Shown one piece after another: positions 1 through 7,955 of a stretch of DNA of 43,363 bases. Each line of letters opens with the position of its first letter. The first letter of the stretch is position 1. A program made the translations under genes and the position numbers. The notes below the pieces were generated by a model. The model ran no database searches, was not told where the DNA came from, and saw only the letters and a list, made by a program, of their open reading frames with translations. The DNA comes from Crenobacter caeni. GTDB lineage: Bacteria; Pseudomonadota; Gammaproteobacteria; Burkholderiales; Chromobacteriaceae. The DNA lies in assembly GCF_010435965.1 (NCBI RefSeq), contig NZ_JAAGAA010000017.1, positions 1 to 43,363 on the forward strand, read 5' to 3'.

Positions 1-167
1 CAGCAGGCTTCCATCACGATGCGGGTGACGGGCTGCCTGGCAAGAAACTCAAGCAGGCTGTTGCGGCTGAACTGGCGCTTGAACACCGGCCGCCCCTGCG
101 CGTCATGTCCGACTACGTGGAAGGTCTGCTTGCCGATGTCCAGACCGAAAAGTGCGATGTTTGCCAT
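1..167 (-). CDS. IS110-family transposase, N-terminal 55 residues (partial)
   Basis: The translation starts MANIALFGLDIGK and reaches VMEAC at the window edge. The Asp of GLDIGK (residue 10) and the Glu of VMEAC (residue 53) match the first two acidic residues of the RuvC-like DEDD catalytic domain of IS110-family recombinases. A strong ribosome binding site (GGAGG) lies 6 bases upstream of the ATG. The protein would catalyse RNA-guided or site-specific movement of the element without a DDE transposase. The gene is cut by the window edge, so its intactness cannot be judged. Confidence 0.88.
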   Translation of the reverse strand, partial: MANIALFGLDIGKQTFHVVGHDAQGRPVFKRQFSRNSLLEFLARQPVTRIVMEAC

Positions 168-191
168 GATGATCCTCCGCGCCGAATTGGA

Positions 192-224
192 AACAGCCCA
201 GCAAGCGTAGCCTGCTGGGCTGTT
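192..224 (-). repeat. Perfect 12-bp stem-loop in the IS110 left end
   Basis: AACAGCCCAGCA and its exact complement flank a 9-base loop, midway between the element boundary and the transposase start. The identical structure occurs in the right copy at 43267-43299. In IS110 elements this non-coding end can carry the bridge RNA, so this could be part of a structured guide RNA or a recombinase site. That role is inferred. Confidence 0.75.
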
Positions 225-296
225 GGAGTTCAGGCTGACCATCACATTAGCCCCGAACTTAGCGCCGCCACCGGCAAGCGGGCAAGCGATGCGCCG

Positions 297-302
297 TATA
301 AT
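297..302 (+). promoter_or_regulatory. Perfect -10 hexamer upstream of the ABC exporter
   Basis: TATAAT lies 33 bases before the TTG start of the next gene and 48 bases inside the IS boundary. The -35 position (about 274-279, GCAAGC) is poor, so the promoter may be weak or activator-dependent. The IS insertion has removed whatever once lay upstream of 250. Confidence 0.4.
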
Positions 303-334
303 CGGCCCATTCCATCCCGTCGCCGGAGCCCATC

Positions 335-2164
335 TTGCTCAACTGGTTTGAAAACCGGGTCGACCCGTACCCGGACGCAGCGCCGCCGCAGCCGGCGGCT
401 TCGTTCTTCCCCTTTGTCTGGCAGGCGACCGCCGGCATGCGCGGCCTGATCGCGGCGGTGATCGTACTCACCGCCAGCATCGGCGCGTTCGAGGCGCTGC
501 TCTTTTCGATGCTCGGCGCCATCGTCGACTGGCTTGCGGCGACGCCGCCTGCCGAGCTGTGGCACAGGGAGCAGGGCAGGCTGCTGCTGCTCGGCGCCAT
601 CGTGCTGGGCAGCCCGCTCTTGGTGTGGCTGCAGGCGATGTGCAAGTACCAGGGCCTGTTCGGCAACTTCCCGATGCGGCTGCGCTGGCAGTTCCACCGC
701 CACCTGCTCGGGCAGAGCATGAGCTTTTACCAGGACGAGTTCGCCGGCCGCGTGTCGGCCAAGCTGATGCAGACCGCGCTGGCGGTACGCGACACGGTGA
801 TGATCGTCTGCGACATCCTGGTGTTCGTGGTCATCTACTTCGTCACCATGCTCGCCGTGGTCGGCAGCTTCGACCTCTGGCTACTGCTGCCCTTCGTCGG
901 CTGGCTCGCGCTGTATCTGGCCGCACTCGCCTACTTCATCCCGCGCCTCGGCGCGGCCGCGCGCGAGCAGGCCGACGCACGTAGCCTGATGACCGGGCGG
1001 GTGACCGACGCGTACGCCAATATCGCGACGGTCAAGCTGTTCGGCCACGCCCGCCGCGAGGCCGGCTTCGTGCGTGTCGCGATGCGCGAATTCATGGGCA
1101 CCGTGCACGCGCAGATGCGGCTGGTCACCGGCGTCGAGGTGGTCAACCACCTGCTCAACATGCTGTTGATCGCGTCGACTGCCGGACTCGCGCTGTGGCT
1201 GTGGGCGCGCGGCGAAGTCGGTGTCGGCGCAGTTGCCGCCGCCACCGCGATGGCGCTCAGGCTCAACGGCATCGCGCACTGGATCATGTGGGAGCTCTCC
1301 AGCCTGTTCGAACATATCGGCACCGTGCACGACGGCATGGCGACGCTGTCCAGACGCATCGCGGTTACCGACCGTCCGGGCGCGCCACGCCTGAAAGTCG
1401 GCCGGGGCGAGATCCGTTTCGAGGACGTGGTGTTCGGCTACGGCGGCGAACGGCGGGTGATCGACCACCTGTCGCTGACCATCCGCGCCGGCGAGAAGAT
1501 TGGCGTGGTCGGCCGCTCGGGCGCTGGCAAGTCGACGCTGGTCAACCTGCTGCTGCGCTTTTACGACGTGGAATCTGGCCGCGTACTGATCGACGGGCAG
1601 GACGTGCGCGACGTGCAGCAGGAGAGCCTGCGCGCCCAGGTCGGCATGGTGACGCAGGACACCTCGCTGCTGCACCGCTCGGTGCGCGACAACCTGCTGT
1701 ACGGCCGGCCGGACGCGACCGAGGCGCAAATGCTGGAGGCGGCCCGCCGCGCCGAGGCCGACGGCTTCATCGCCGAACTGACCGACGCCCGTGGCCGCCA
1801 CGGTTACGACGCGCATGTCGGTGAACGCGGCGTCAAGCTGTCCGGCGGCCAGCGCCAGCGCATCGCGATCGCGCGGGTGATGCTGAAGGACGCGCCCATC
1901 CTGCTGCTCGACGAGGCGACCAGCGCGCTGGACTCGGAAGTCGAGGCGGCGATCCAGCAAAGTCTGTACACGCTGATGGAAGGCAAGACGGTGGTCGCCA
2001 TCGCGCACCGGCTGTCGACCATCGCGGCGATGGACAGGCTGGTGGTGATGGACGGCGGCCGCATCGTCGAGGAGGGCAGCCACGCCGAACTGCTGGCCAG
2101 GGGCGGGCTGTACGCGCGGCTATGGGCACACCAGAGCGGTGGCTTCCTCGGCGAGGAAGACTGA
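335..2164 (+). CDS. ABC transporter, fused permease and ATP-binding protein (MsbA/MdlB type)
   Basis: 609 residues forming a half-size ABC exporter that would work as a homodimer in the inner membrane. The N-terminal half has about six membrane segments (first near residues 37-65). The C-terminal nucleotide-binding domain shows Walker A GRSGAGKST (393-401), signature LSGGQRQR (from 502), Walker B ILLLDEAT (522-529) and the H-loop IAHRLST near 555. I chose the TTG start because GGAG sits 6 bases upstream and the hydrophobic part follows normally. It is monocistronic, with its own terminator at 2183. The substrate cannot be read from the sequence; lipid, peptide or drug export are all possible. 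Confidence 0.9.
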   Translation: MLNWFENRVDPYPDAAPPQPAASFFPFVWQATAGMRGLIAAVIVLTASIGAFEALLFSMLGAIVDWLAATPPAELWHREQGRLLLLGAIVLGSPLLVWLQAMCKYQGLFGNFPMRLRWQFHRHLLGQSMSFYQDEFAGRVSAKLMQTALAVRDTVMIVCDILVFVVIYFVTMLAVVGSFDLWLLLPFVGWLALYLAALAYFIPRLGAAAREQADARSLMTGRVTDAYANIATVKLFGHARREAGFVRVAMREFMGTVHAQMRLVTGVEVVNHLLNMLLIASTAGLALWLWARGEVGVGAVAAATAMALRLNGIAHWIMWELSSLFEHIGTVHDGMATLSRRIAVTDRPGAPRLKVGRGEIRFEDVVFGYGGERRVIDHLSLTIRAGEKIGVVGRSGAGKSTLVNLLLRFYDVESGRVLIDGQDVRDVQQESLRAQVGMVTQDTSLLHRSVRDNLLYGRPDATEAQMLEAARRAEADGFIAELTDARGRHGYDAHVGERGVKLSGGQRQRIAIARVMLKDAPILLLDEATSALDSEVEAAIQQSLYTLMEGKTVVAIAHRLSTIAAMDRLVVMDGGRIVEEGSHAELLARGGLYARLWAHQSGGFLGEED

Positions 2165-2182
2165 GCGCCTGATCACCCCAGC

Positions 2183-2212
2183 AAAAAGCGCAGCCTGTGG
2201 CTGCGCTTTTTT
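2183..2212. terminator. Bidirectional Rho-independent terminator
   Basis: A 13-bp perfect stem (AAAAAGCGCAGCC against its complement) closes a TGT loop and is flanked by A and T runs on both sides. It lies between the stop codons of the convergent ABC exporter and the minus-strand membrane protein, and so serves both. Confidence 0.92.
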
Positions 2213-2973
2213 CAGGCGGAGGGCTGCCGGGCAGGCGGGTGGCCGCGAAACCGCGACGCACCGAACAGCGCGAGCGCGACGCTTGCCGCGAGCGCGAGGT
2301 AGAACGGCAGGCCCAACGTGAGCTGGCCGAGGAAGGCACGCGCCGGCGCCGTGGCCTGCTCGCTGGCGCCGACCGCGGCGGACAGGCTGCGCAGCGATTC
2401 GGCAAGCGTGCCGTATTCGTTGAACAGCGAGAACAACGCAAGCACCACGCTGGCGAGCGGCAGCAGGAAGCCCAGCCAGGCGAGGCGATCGCGCCACAGG
2501 CAGGGCAACACCAGCGCCAGCGCGGACAGCCACACCAGCGCGGAGAGGCCGCCGTGCGCGAGCATCGCGTACAGGCTGCCGCCGACCCGGCTGCCGAGCA
2601 CGGCAGCGCTCGCCGCGTCGCCCAGCAACATGGCGGCGGCGAACAGCGCGAAGCCCGCCAGCGGCATCCAGCCTATGCTGCCCAGCACGCTGCGTACGGC
2701 GCAGGCGGCACGCCGGCGCACCAGTACGAGCCACGGCTGCGGCGGGCAGGTACACGCCGCGTCGGGCTGCGCCAGCCGCGGGAACACCGCACAGCAGGGC
2801 ACCACGTCCTCTACCGTGCCGGCCTCGTCCAGCAGCAGGCCGACCTCCATGTTCAGCTCGGGCGCGTAATCGGCCCGCCAGTGGCCGATCTCGAACGGAT
2901 ATTGCCGGCAGTCGACGCTGACGATGCCGTGACCGCCGTCGCGGTTGTAGTGGATGATCCTGCCCTGTTTCAC
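2212..2973 (-). CDS. Membrane protein with N-terminal cold-shock-like domain
   Basis: 253 residues. The first 60 or so (MKQGRIIHYNRDGGHGIVS, then VGLLLDEAGTVEDVV) resemble a cold-shock/OB-fold beta barrel with the K-x-G-x-I and G-x-G-x-I pattern. Two Cys pairs follow (residues near 61-76). The rest contains about four hydrophobic segments typical of an inner-membrane domain. A GTG start is chosen because GGAGG lies 5-6 bases upstream. Soluble OB-like domains fused to small membrane domains occur in proteobacteria, but I know no function for this one. It has its own promoter (3022-3050). Confidence 0.7.
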   Translation of the reverse strand: MKQGRIIHYNRDGGHGIVSVDCRQYPFEIGHWRADYAPELNMEVGLLLDEAGTVEDVVPCCAVFPRLAQPDAACTCPPQPWLVLVRRRAACAVRSVLGSIGWMPLAGFALFAAAMLLGDAASAAVLGSRVGGSLYAMLAHGGLSALVWLSALALVLPCLWRDRLAWLGFLLPLASVVLALFSLFNEYGTLAESLRSLSAAVGASEQATAPARAFLGQLTLGLPFYLALAASVALALFGASRFRGHPPARQPSA

Positions 2974-2999
2974 GTCGTCCTCCGTCCGGAACCTCGGGT

Positions 3000-3013
3000 A
3001 CGCCGTACGGCGT
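3000..3013. promoter_or_regulatory. 14-bp perfect palindrome at a transcription start
   Basis: ACGCCGTACGGCGT is perfectly self-complementary and lies at or just after the predicted start point of the minus-strand promoter at 3022-3050. This position suits a repressor operator. No cognate regulator is recognisable nearby. Confidence 0.4.
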
Positions 3014-3021
3014 GGACGACC

Positions 3022-3050
3022 ATTATATTTTGCTTATACAGATACGCCAA
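3022..3050 (-). promoter_or_regulatory. Sigma-70 promoter for the cold-shock-like membrane protein
   Basis: Read on the minus strand, TTGGCG (3045-3050), a 17-base spacer and TATAAT (3022-3027) form a good sigma-70 promoter. The predicted start is near 3015, about 40 bases before the GTG codon. Confidence 0.6.
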
Positions 3051-3060
3051 ACCGCCAGCG

Positions 3061-3741
3061 TCACAGCTCGGTCCACATCCTCAGCAGGTTGTGGTAGTTC
3101 GCCGTCAGCATCACCGTTTCCTCACCGTCGCCGACGCGCGCGCGCAGGCTGCTGATCGCGCGGTCCATGTCGAACAGCAAGGTGCGCTTGGCGTCGTCGC
3201 GCACCATGCTCTGCGTCCAGAAGAACGACGCGACGCGCGCGCCGCGCGTCACCGGCTCGACCCGGTGCAGGCTGGTCGACGGGTAGAGGATCATGTCGCC
3301 GGCCGGCAGCTTGACGCGGTGTTCGCCGTAATTGTCCTCGATCACCAGTTCGCCGCCGTCGTACTCGTCGGGTCCGGTGAAGAACAGCGTGCACGACACG
3401 TCGGTGCGCACCCACTGCCCGCTGAACGGGTCGGCGCGCACCGCGTTGTCGACGTGGTTGCCGAAGTCCATGCCACCCTGGTAGCAGTTGAACAGGGGCG
3501 GGAACACCTGCTTGGGCAGCGCGGCCGAGAAGAAGGTCGCGTTGCGCGCGAGCGCCGCCTCGACCATCGCCTGCAGTTCGCGCGCGGCAGGCACGTCCTG
3601 CGGCAGCTGCAGGTTGCGTTTGGCCTGTGCCGACTGGGTGCCGGCGGTGATGCGGCCGTCGGCCCACGGCGCGCCGTCCAGCAGCGCGCGAGCATGCGTG
3701 AGTTCTTCGGGGGTGAGGACCTGGGGGATGTGCAGCAGCAT
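3061..3741 (-). CDS. piuC: Fe(II)/2-oxoglutarate PKHD-type hydroxylase PiuC/YbiX
   Basis: 226 residues, the usual length of the YbiX/PiuC family. It starts [14 protein letters not shown] as family members do, which fixes the ATG at 3741 rather than an upstream codon. Iron ligands are visible as H96-x-D98 (in GNHVDNAV) and H159, with R169 placed to bind 2-oxoglutarate. It is the last gene of the tonB-exbB-exbD-receptor cluster, 70 bp after the receptor stop. Family members are habitually linked to catecholate siderophore receptors and are thought to act in iron acquisition; the true substrate is unknown. Confidence 0.93.
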   Translation of the reverse strand: MLLHIPQVLTPEELTHARALLDGAPWADGRITAGTQSAQAKRNLQLPQDVPAARELQAMVEAALARNATFFSAALPKQVFPPLFNCYQGGMDFGNHVDNAVRADPFSGQWVRTDVSCTLFFTGPDEYDGGELVIEDNYGEHRVKLPAGDMILYPSTSLHRVEPVTRGARVASFFWTQSMVRDDAKRTLLFDMDRAISSLRARVGDGEETVMLTANYHNLLRMWTEL

Positions 3742-3811
3742 CGCGTTATTCCGGAATGAAAAAGTCCGCGCGGGCGCGAGGGGTCGCGCGCCCGGCGGCA
3801 AGGTTGGAGAA

Positions 3812-5977
3812 TCAGAACTTCACGCCCAGCGTCAGCTCGGCGTTGCGGCGGGCGCCGTAGGTGGCGTGGCCGCCGTACAGCCCCTCGTAGTACTTCTCGT
3901 CGAACAGGTTGTTCACGTTCAGCTGCGCCTTGTAGTGGCGCGTCTCGTACGCGAGCATCGCATTAGCGACAACGTATTCGGGCAGCACGTTGGTGTTGGC
4001 CTCGGTCGCATAGCGCTTGCCGACCCAGTTGGCGCCGCCGCCGACCGTCCACTCGGACGACAACCGGTAGCTGGTCCACAGGTTGGCGCTGAAATTCGGC
4101 GTGTTGCGCGGACGCTTGCCTTCGGTGCCCAGATGCGAGCCGGCCTTGTCGATGGTCGCGTCAAGGTAGGTCGCGCCGGCGAATACCTCCCAGCGCTCGG
4201 TCAGCCGCCCGGCGGCCTCGAATTCGACACCGTCGGTGTGGCGTTTGCCGGACAGCGTCACCACGTCCGGGATCAGCGGGTCGGTGTTACGCTCGTTGGT
4301 CTTCTCGATGCGGAACAGCGCGCCGCGCAGCAGCAGGTCGCCGTCCAGCAAGTCGAACTTGGCGCCCAGCTCCATATTGCGGTTCTTCTCGGGCGCGACC
4401 TTCTGGGTTGCCTTGTCCAGCGCGTACGCCTCGCCCGACGGGTTGAACGAGGTGCCGTAGCTCGCGTAGTAGGACTGCATCGCGTCCGGCTGCCAGATCA
4501 GGCCGGAGCGCCAGCTCCACACATTGTCGGTGCGGCTGGCGTCGTACGACGTCTTGCTATCCAGCACGCCAGTGTCCTTGTTGAAGTTGCGGGTGCGGTA
4601 GTCGCCGGACAGGCGGTCGAAACGCGCGCCGAGCAGCGCCTTCCACTCGCGGTTCAGCGTGACGAAGTCCTGCGCGTACAGCGCGGCGCCGTCGGCGACG
4701 TAGTCGCGGTGGCTGGTCTTGCCCCAGCGCAGATTCGGCGTATCGGACGGATTGGGCGCGCCGACGCTGGTCGACGGCTGGCTGGTGCCGGTCAGGTTGT
4801 CGTGGCGGTCGGTGTACGAGCGCTCGCGGGTCAGCTCCAGGCCGGCCAGCAGCTGGTGTTTCAAACCGGCCGCTTCCAGCTCGGTGGTGAAGTCGGTCTG
4901 GTTCGACCAGGTCTCGTCGACGCCGTTGCGCTGCTTGAGTTCACGCCTCATCACCGTCTGGCCGGTCACCGGCATGCCCGGTTTCAAGCCGGAGAGGCGC
5001 GGCGCGGTCGGCGCGGCGTCACGCTGGTAGCGCGCGTAGCGCAGCTGGTTCTTGACCTTGCTCTTGTCGCTGACGCGGTGCTCGAGCACGGCGGTGGCAA
5101 GGTCGGTCTTGGTGTCTTCGTAGTCGAGCCCGGACAGGCCGTAGTAGCGCTCGTACGGCACGTCGAGCGGCTCGAGCGTGTTCGGGTTGAACGGCACGCC
5201 GTAGTCGGTGTTGTTGTGCTCGGTCAGGTGCAGGTAGGACAGCGTCAGCGAGGTCGGGCCGTCCAGGCCGATTGCCACCGACGGCGCGAAGCCGTAGCGC
5301 TCGTCGTCGTGCACGGTGCGGCCGTTGTTCTTCTTCTCCGCCATCACGTTCAGGCGCAGCGCCACATCATCGGTTTCGGCGTAGTTGATGTCGGCGCTCA
5401 CCCGGCGCTTGTCCTCGGTGCCGATGGTCAGTTCGGCTTCCTGCTTGTTGCCGGCGTAGGGCTGCTTGCTGACCAGGTTGATCACGCCGCCGGTCGAGCC
5501 GCGGCCGAACAGCATCGAGCTCGGCCCCTTCAACACCTCGACCTTCTCGGTGTTGAAGAGGTCTCGCGTGTACTGGCCGATGTCGCGCGCGCCGTCGACG
5601 AACAGGTCGGTCGTCGTCGCGAAGCCGCGCATCACGATCTGGTCGCCGGTACGGCCGCCTTCGCCGGCGGCGAAGGTCAGCCCGGACACGTTCTTCAGCG
5701 CATCCTTCAGCGAATCCGCGCCCTGGTCTTCGATCAGTTGCTGGTTGACCACGGTCACCGACTGCGGGATGTCGCGCAGCTGCTGCCAGGTCTTGCCGAT
5801 GGTCGACGCGCCGGTGGCCAGCGTGCCGCGCTGGGCCTGCTCGCCGACCACCTCGACCGCCTGCAGCCGGGTGTCGGCGGCCTGGGCGAAGGCGGGGTTG
5901 AGGGCGAGGGCGAGGACGCCGGCGCCGACGACGGCACCGCGCTGCCCCACCAGCAGGGGGGCGGATTGCTTCTTCAT
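3812..5977 (-). CDS. TonB-dependent siderophore receptor (Fiu/PiuA-like)
   Basis: 721 residues. A signal peptide ends near residue 33 (AFAQA). It is followed by a TonB-box-like segment (LQAVEVVGE), a plug domain (about 55-170, with DIPQSVTVV and [20 protein letters not shown]) and a 22-strand outer-membrane barrel ending in the aromatic LTLGVKF required for assembly. Its neighbours tonB/exbB/exbD upstream and piuC downstream indicate import of catecholate-type ferric siderophores, with energy from the adjacent Ton complex. Fur control probably comes through the operon's head at 7837-7860. The ligand is inferred from the piuC linkage only. Confidence 0.95.
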   Translation of the reverse strand: MKKQSAPLLVGQRGAVVGAGVLALALNPAFAQAADTRLQAVEVVGEQAQRGTLATGASTIGKTWQQLRDIPQSVTVVNQQLIEDQGADSLKDALKNVSGLTFAAGEGGRTGDQIVMRGFATTTDLFVDGARDIGQYTRDLFNTEKVEVLKGPSSMLFGRGSTGGVINLVSKQPYAGNKQEAELTIGTEDKRRVSADINYAETDDVALRLNVMAEKKNNGRTVHDDERYGFAPSVAIGLDGPTSLTLSYLHLTEHNNTDYGVPFNPNTLEPLDVPYERYYGLSGLDYEDTKTDLATAVLEHRVSDKSKVKNQLRYARYQRDAAPTAPRLSGLKPGMPVTGQTVMRRELKQRNGVDETWSNQTDFTTELEAAGLKHQLLAGLELTRERSYTDRHDNLTGTSQPSTSVGAPNPSDTPNLRWGKTSHRDYVADGAALYAQDFVTLNREWKALLGARFDRLSGDYRTRNFNKDTGVLDSKTSYDASRTDNVWSWRSGLIWQPDAMQSYYASYGTSFNPSGEAYALDKATQKVAPEKNRNMELGAKFDLLDGDLLLRGALFRIEKTNERNTDPLIPDVVTLSGKRHTDGVEFEAAGRLTERWEVFAGATYLDATIDKAGSHLGTEGKRPRNTPNFSANLWTSYRLSSEWTVGGGANWVGKRYATEANTNVLPEYVVANAMLAYETRHYKAQLNVNNLFDEKYYEGLYGGHATYGARRNAELTLGVKF

Positions 5978-6079
5978 GTTTGCTCTCTTCTTGTGTTTTC
6001 AGCGGCGGGGTAGAAAACCCGCCCGCGCCGGGCGCACGCAGCCCTCCCGCCGGGGCGGGATGCACGGACGGGGGGAAAC

Positions 6080-6487
6080 TCAACGTTCGGTGGTGATGAA
6101 GCCGATGCGGCTGATGCCGGCCTCGCGGGCCTGAGCGAGCGTGCGGGCGACCGCCTCGTAGCGCACGGCGCGGTCGGCCTGCAGTTCGAGTTCGAGCGCG
6201 GGGTCGGCAGCGAGGCGGGCCAGTTCGGCGGAAAGCTCAGCTTCACCCACCGCGCGCTCGTCCAGCCACAGCTGGCCTGCGGCGTCGATGGCCAGCGTCA
6301 CGCGCGTGTTCGCGCCGGCCTTCTGCGTACTGGCGGTTTTCGGCAGCTCGACGCGCACCGACTGCTGCATCAGCGGCATGCCGACGATGAAGACGACCAG
6401 CAGCACCAGCATCACGTCGACCAGCGGGGTCATGTTGATCTCGGAGAGCGGCGCCGCGCGCTCGCTGTCGAAATTACCGAACGCCAT
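6080..6487 (-). CDS. exbD: Biopolymer transport protein ExbD
   Basis: 135 residues. A short cytoplasmic N-terminus is followed by one membrane helix (PLVDVMLVLLVVFIVGM, about 21-37) containing the essential Asp (D24), and then by a periplasmic domain. With ExbB it forms the proton-driven stator that energises TonB. Its ATG lies inside the end of exbB (14-bp overlap), indicating translational coupling. The receptor gene follows 102 bp downstream. Confidence 0.95.
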   Translation of the reverse strand: MAFGNFDSERAAPLSEINMTPLVDVMLVLLVVFIVGMPLMQQSVRVELPKTASTQKAGANTRVTLAIDAAGQLWLDERAVGEAELSAELARLAADPALELELQADRAVRYEAVARTLAQAREAGISRIGFITTER

Positions 6488-7148
6488 CGCCGCTCCCTTC
6501 GGTCAACAGTTGCGCGTGCACGTCGTGCGCGAAATGGTCGAGCTGCTGCGCGATCAGCCGCTGCGCGCGGCCCAGCGCGTTGTACGCAAGTACTGCAGGG
6601 ATCGCCGCGGCGAGGCCGGCGGCGGTCGCGACCAGCGCCTCGCCGATCGGGCCGGCGACCACGGCTATCCCGGCCTGGCCGCTCACGCCGATGCCCAAGA
6701 GCGCGTGGTAGATGCCCCACACCGTGCCGAACAGGCCGATGAACGGCGCGGTCGAACCGATCGACGCCAGTAGCACCATGCCGGACTCCAGCCGGCCGGA
6801 CTCCAGCGACAGCCGCTTGCGCAGCGCTCGGGTCAGGAATTCGTCGACACCGCAGGCCTGGCCGAGCGAACGGCCGGCGTGGCTGCGGTAGTGGGCGAGG
6901 GCGGCGGTACCGTCGCGCACCAGACGCGCCGCCGGCGCGTCACTGTGCTCAAGCGCGGCCAGCGCGCCCGTCCAGTCGGGCGCGTCCCACAGTCGTGCCT
7001 CGGCCTCGCGGTTGGCGCGGCGCGCGCGCCACAACTGGACGGAACGGACGATCAGCAGCGTCCAGGTCAGGATCGACATCGCGATCAGGCTCAGGAAGAC
7101 GGTGGCGAGCACGGCGTCCCCCTGCTCGAAGACAAGCATCAGGTTCAT
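6474..7148 (-). CDS. exbB: Biopolymer transport protein ExbB
   Basis: 224 residues with the three-helix layout of the ExbB/TolQ/MotA family: helix 1 near 10-35, then a large cytoplasmic loop. Helices 2 and 3 contain the family block SIGSTAPFIGLFGTVWGIYH (about 130-149) and an Ala-rich segment with GEALVATAAGLAAAIPAV. It is the proton-channel pentamer of the Ton system. The start overlaps the tonB stop by ATGA, and the end overlaps exbD. Confidence 0.95.
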   Translation of the reverse strand: MNLMLVFEQGDAVLATVFLSLIAMSILTWTLLIVRSVQLWRARRANREAEARLWDAPDWTGALAALEHSDAPAARLVRDGTAALAHYRSHAGRSLGQACGVDEFLTRALRKRLSLESGRLESGMVLLASIGSTAPFIGLFGTVWGIYHALLGIGVSGQAGIAVVAGPIGEALVATAAGLAAAIPAVLAYNALGRAQRLIAQQLDHFAHDVHAQLLTEGSGDGVR

Positions 7149-7831
7149 GATTTGGCGGTTTTCAGCGAGAAATGGACGGGAACGACAAAACTGTGCGCAA
7201 CGCTCTGGCTGCCCAGCCGGGCCGGGATGAAGCGCCAGCGCGCCACCGCTTCGCGTGCGGCGCGGTCAAGCCGCGGAAAGCCGCTGCTGCGGAAGAGTTC
7301 GACGGAAGTCGCCTCGCCTGCCGCGCTGACGGCGACCCTGAGCTCGACGACGCCCTGTTCGGCCAGTTCGAGCGACAGCGGCGGATAGGCGGGCTTGGGA
7401 TTGTGCAGGTAGTCGCCGCGGTACTGCGGCGGCGTCAACGCAGGCGCATCACCTTCACCTGTGGCCGGTGCCCCTTGCCGCTCGCCGGAAGCGGACTGCG
7501 CGCCCGCGCTGGCTGCAGGGGCAGTGCTGGCCACGGCTGGTGCCGTGGCAGCCGGCTTGGCAGATGCCGGACGGGGTGCATCCGCCTTGGCTTTCGCTGC
7601 GACTTCGCGCGCCGGCACGCGCCTGGCCGGCGCAGCGGGTTTCGCCTGGGCGGGCGCGGCAGGGGCGGGCTGTGCCGCCACGGCTGGCGCAGGCTTGGCG
7701 AGCAGCGCGACTGCGACCACCGGCAAGGCCTCGGGCGGCTGCAGCGGCGGCGCATCCGCCGCGTACAGCAGCACCGCGTGGCCCAGGGTCACCGTGGCGA
7801 GCGTCGTCAGGACAAAGTAATTGCGTTTCAT
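7145..7831 (-). CDS. tonB: Energy transducer TonB
   Basis: 228 residues. An N-terminal membrane anchor (KRNYFVLTTLATVTLGHAV) is followed by a long Pro/Ala/Lys linker (about 40-145) that spans the periplasm. The C-terminal TonB domain contains YPPLSLELAEQGVVELRV and ARWRFIPA. The ATG at 7831 gives a normal anchor, but no Shine-Dalgarno is visible because the Fur-like palindrome sits directly before it. In-frame starts at 7861 (ATG) or 7867 (TTG) would add an Ile-rich tail. This is the first gene of the five-gene iron operon. Confidence 0.93.
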   Translation of the reverse strand: MKRNYFVLTTLATVTLGHAVLLYAADAPPLQPPEALPVVAVALLAKPAPAVAAQPAPAAPAQAKPAAPARRVPAREVAAKAKADAPRPASAKPAATAPAVASTAPAASAGAQSASGERQGAPATGEGDAPALTPPQYRGDYLHNPKPAYPPLSLELAEQGVVELRVAVSAAGEATSVELFRSSGFPRLDRAAREAVARWRFIPARLGSQSVAHSFVVPVHFSLKTAKS

Positions 7832-7836
7832 GGCGA

Positions 7837-7860
7837 TGATAATAACGCGAATTATTATCA
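7837..7860. promoter_or_regulatory. Fur-box-like palindrome controlling the tonB operon
   Basis: Two 9-base arms, TGATAATAA and its exact complement, are separated by 6 bases. The GATAAT/ATTATC hexamers are those of Fur boxes. A minus-strand GATAAT (7854-7859) can also serve as the -10 element, so bound Fur would block both polymerase and, given its 5-base distance from the ATG, initiation. Iron-repressed expression of the whole operon is the natural reading. Confidence 0.75.
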
Positions 7861-7904
7861 TTTCCAATAGTCATGAAAATTTGCAGAACCTTCACGTTCG
7901 CCAA

Positions 7905-7938
7905 TGAAAAAAGCCGGCGGCACAAGGCCACCGGCTTT
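7905..7938 (-). terminator. Rho-independent terminator after hemL
   Basis: A 12-bp stem with one G-T pair (7910-7921 with 7927-7938) and a 5-base loop is followed on the minus strand by a run of T. It lies 18 bp beyond the hemL stop codon and separates hemL from the tonB operon. Confidence 0.9.
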
Positions 7939-7955
7939 CGGACACAAGGCCAGAC

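Larger units (their letters stand above)
1..249 (-). mobile_element. IS110-family element, left end, truncated by window edge
   Basis: Reverse-complement alignment with the right window end shows complete identity over the shared 122 bp: 82 bp of non-coding end plus the first 40 bp of transposase. The similarity stops abruptly at 249, which I take as the IS boundary. The two copies are in inverted orientation with their left ends facing each other across the window. No terminal inverted repeat is visible at this end, as expected for IS110-type elements. The rest of the element lies outside the window. Confidence 0.85.

Noticed and set aside
881-2083. Long antisense frames over the ABC exporter and similar long shadows over the TonB receptor and the indolepyruvate oxidoreductase
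   Set aside because: These arise from high GC content; their translations are Arg/Ala-rich with no motifs, whereas the opposite frames are clear family members.
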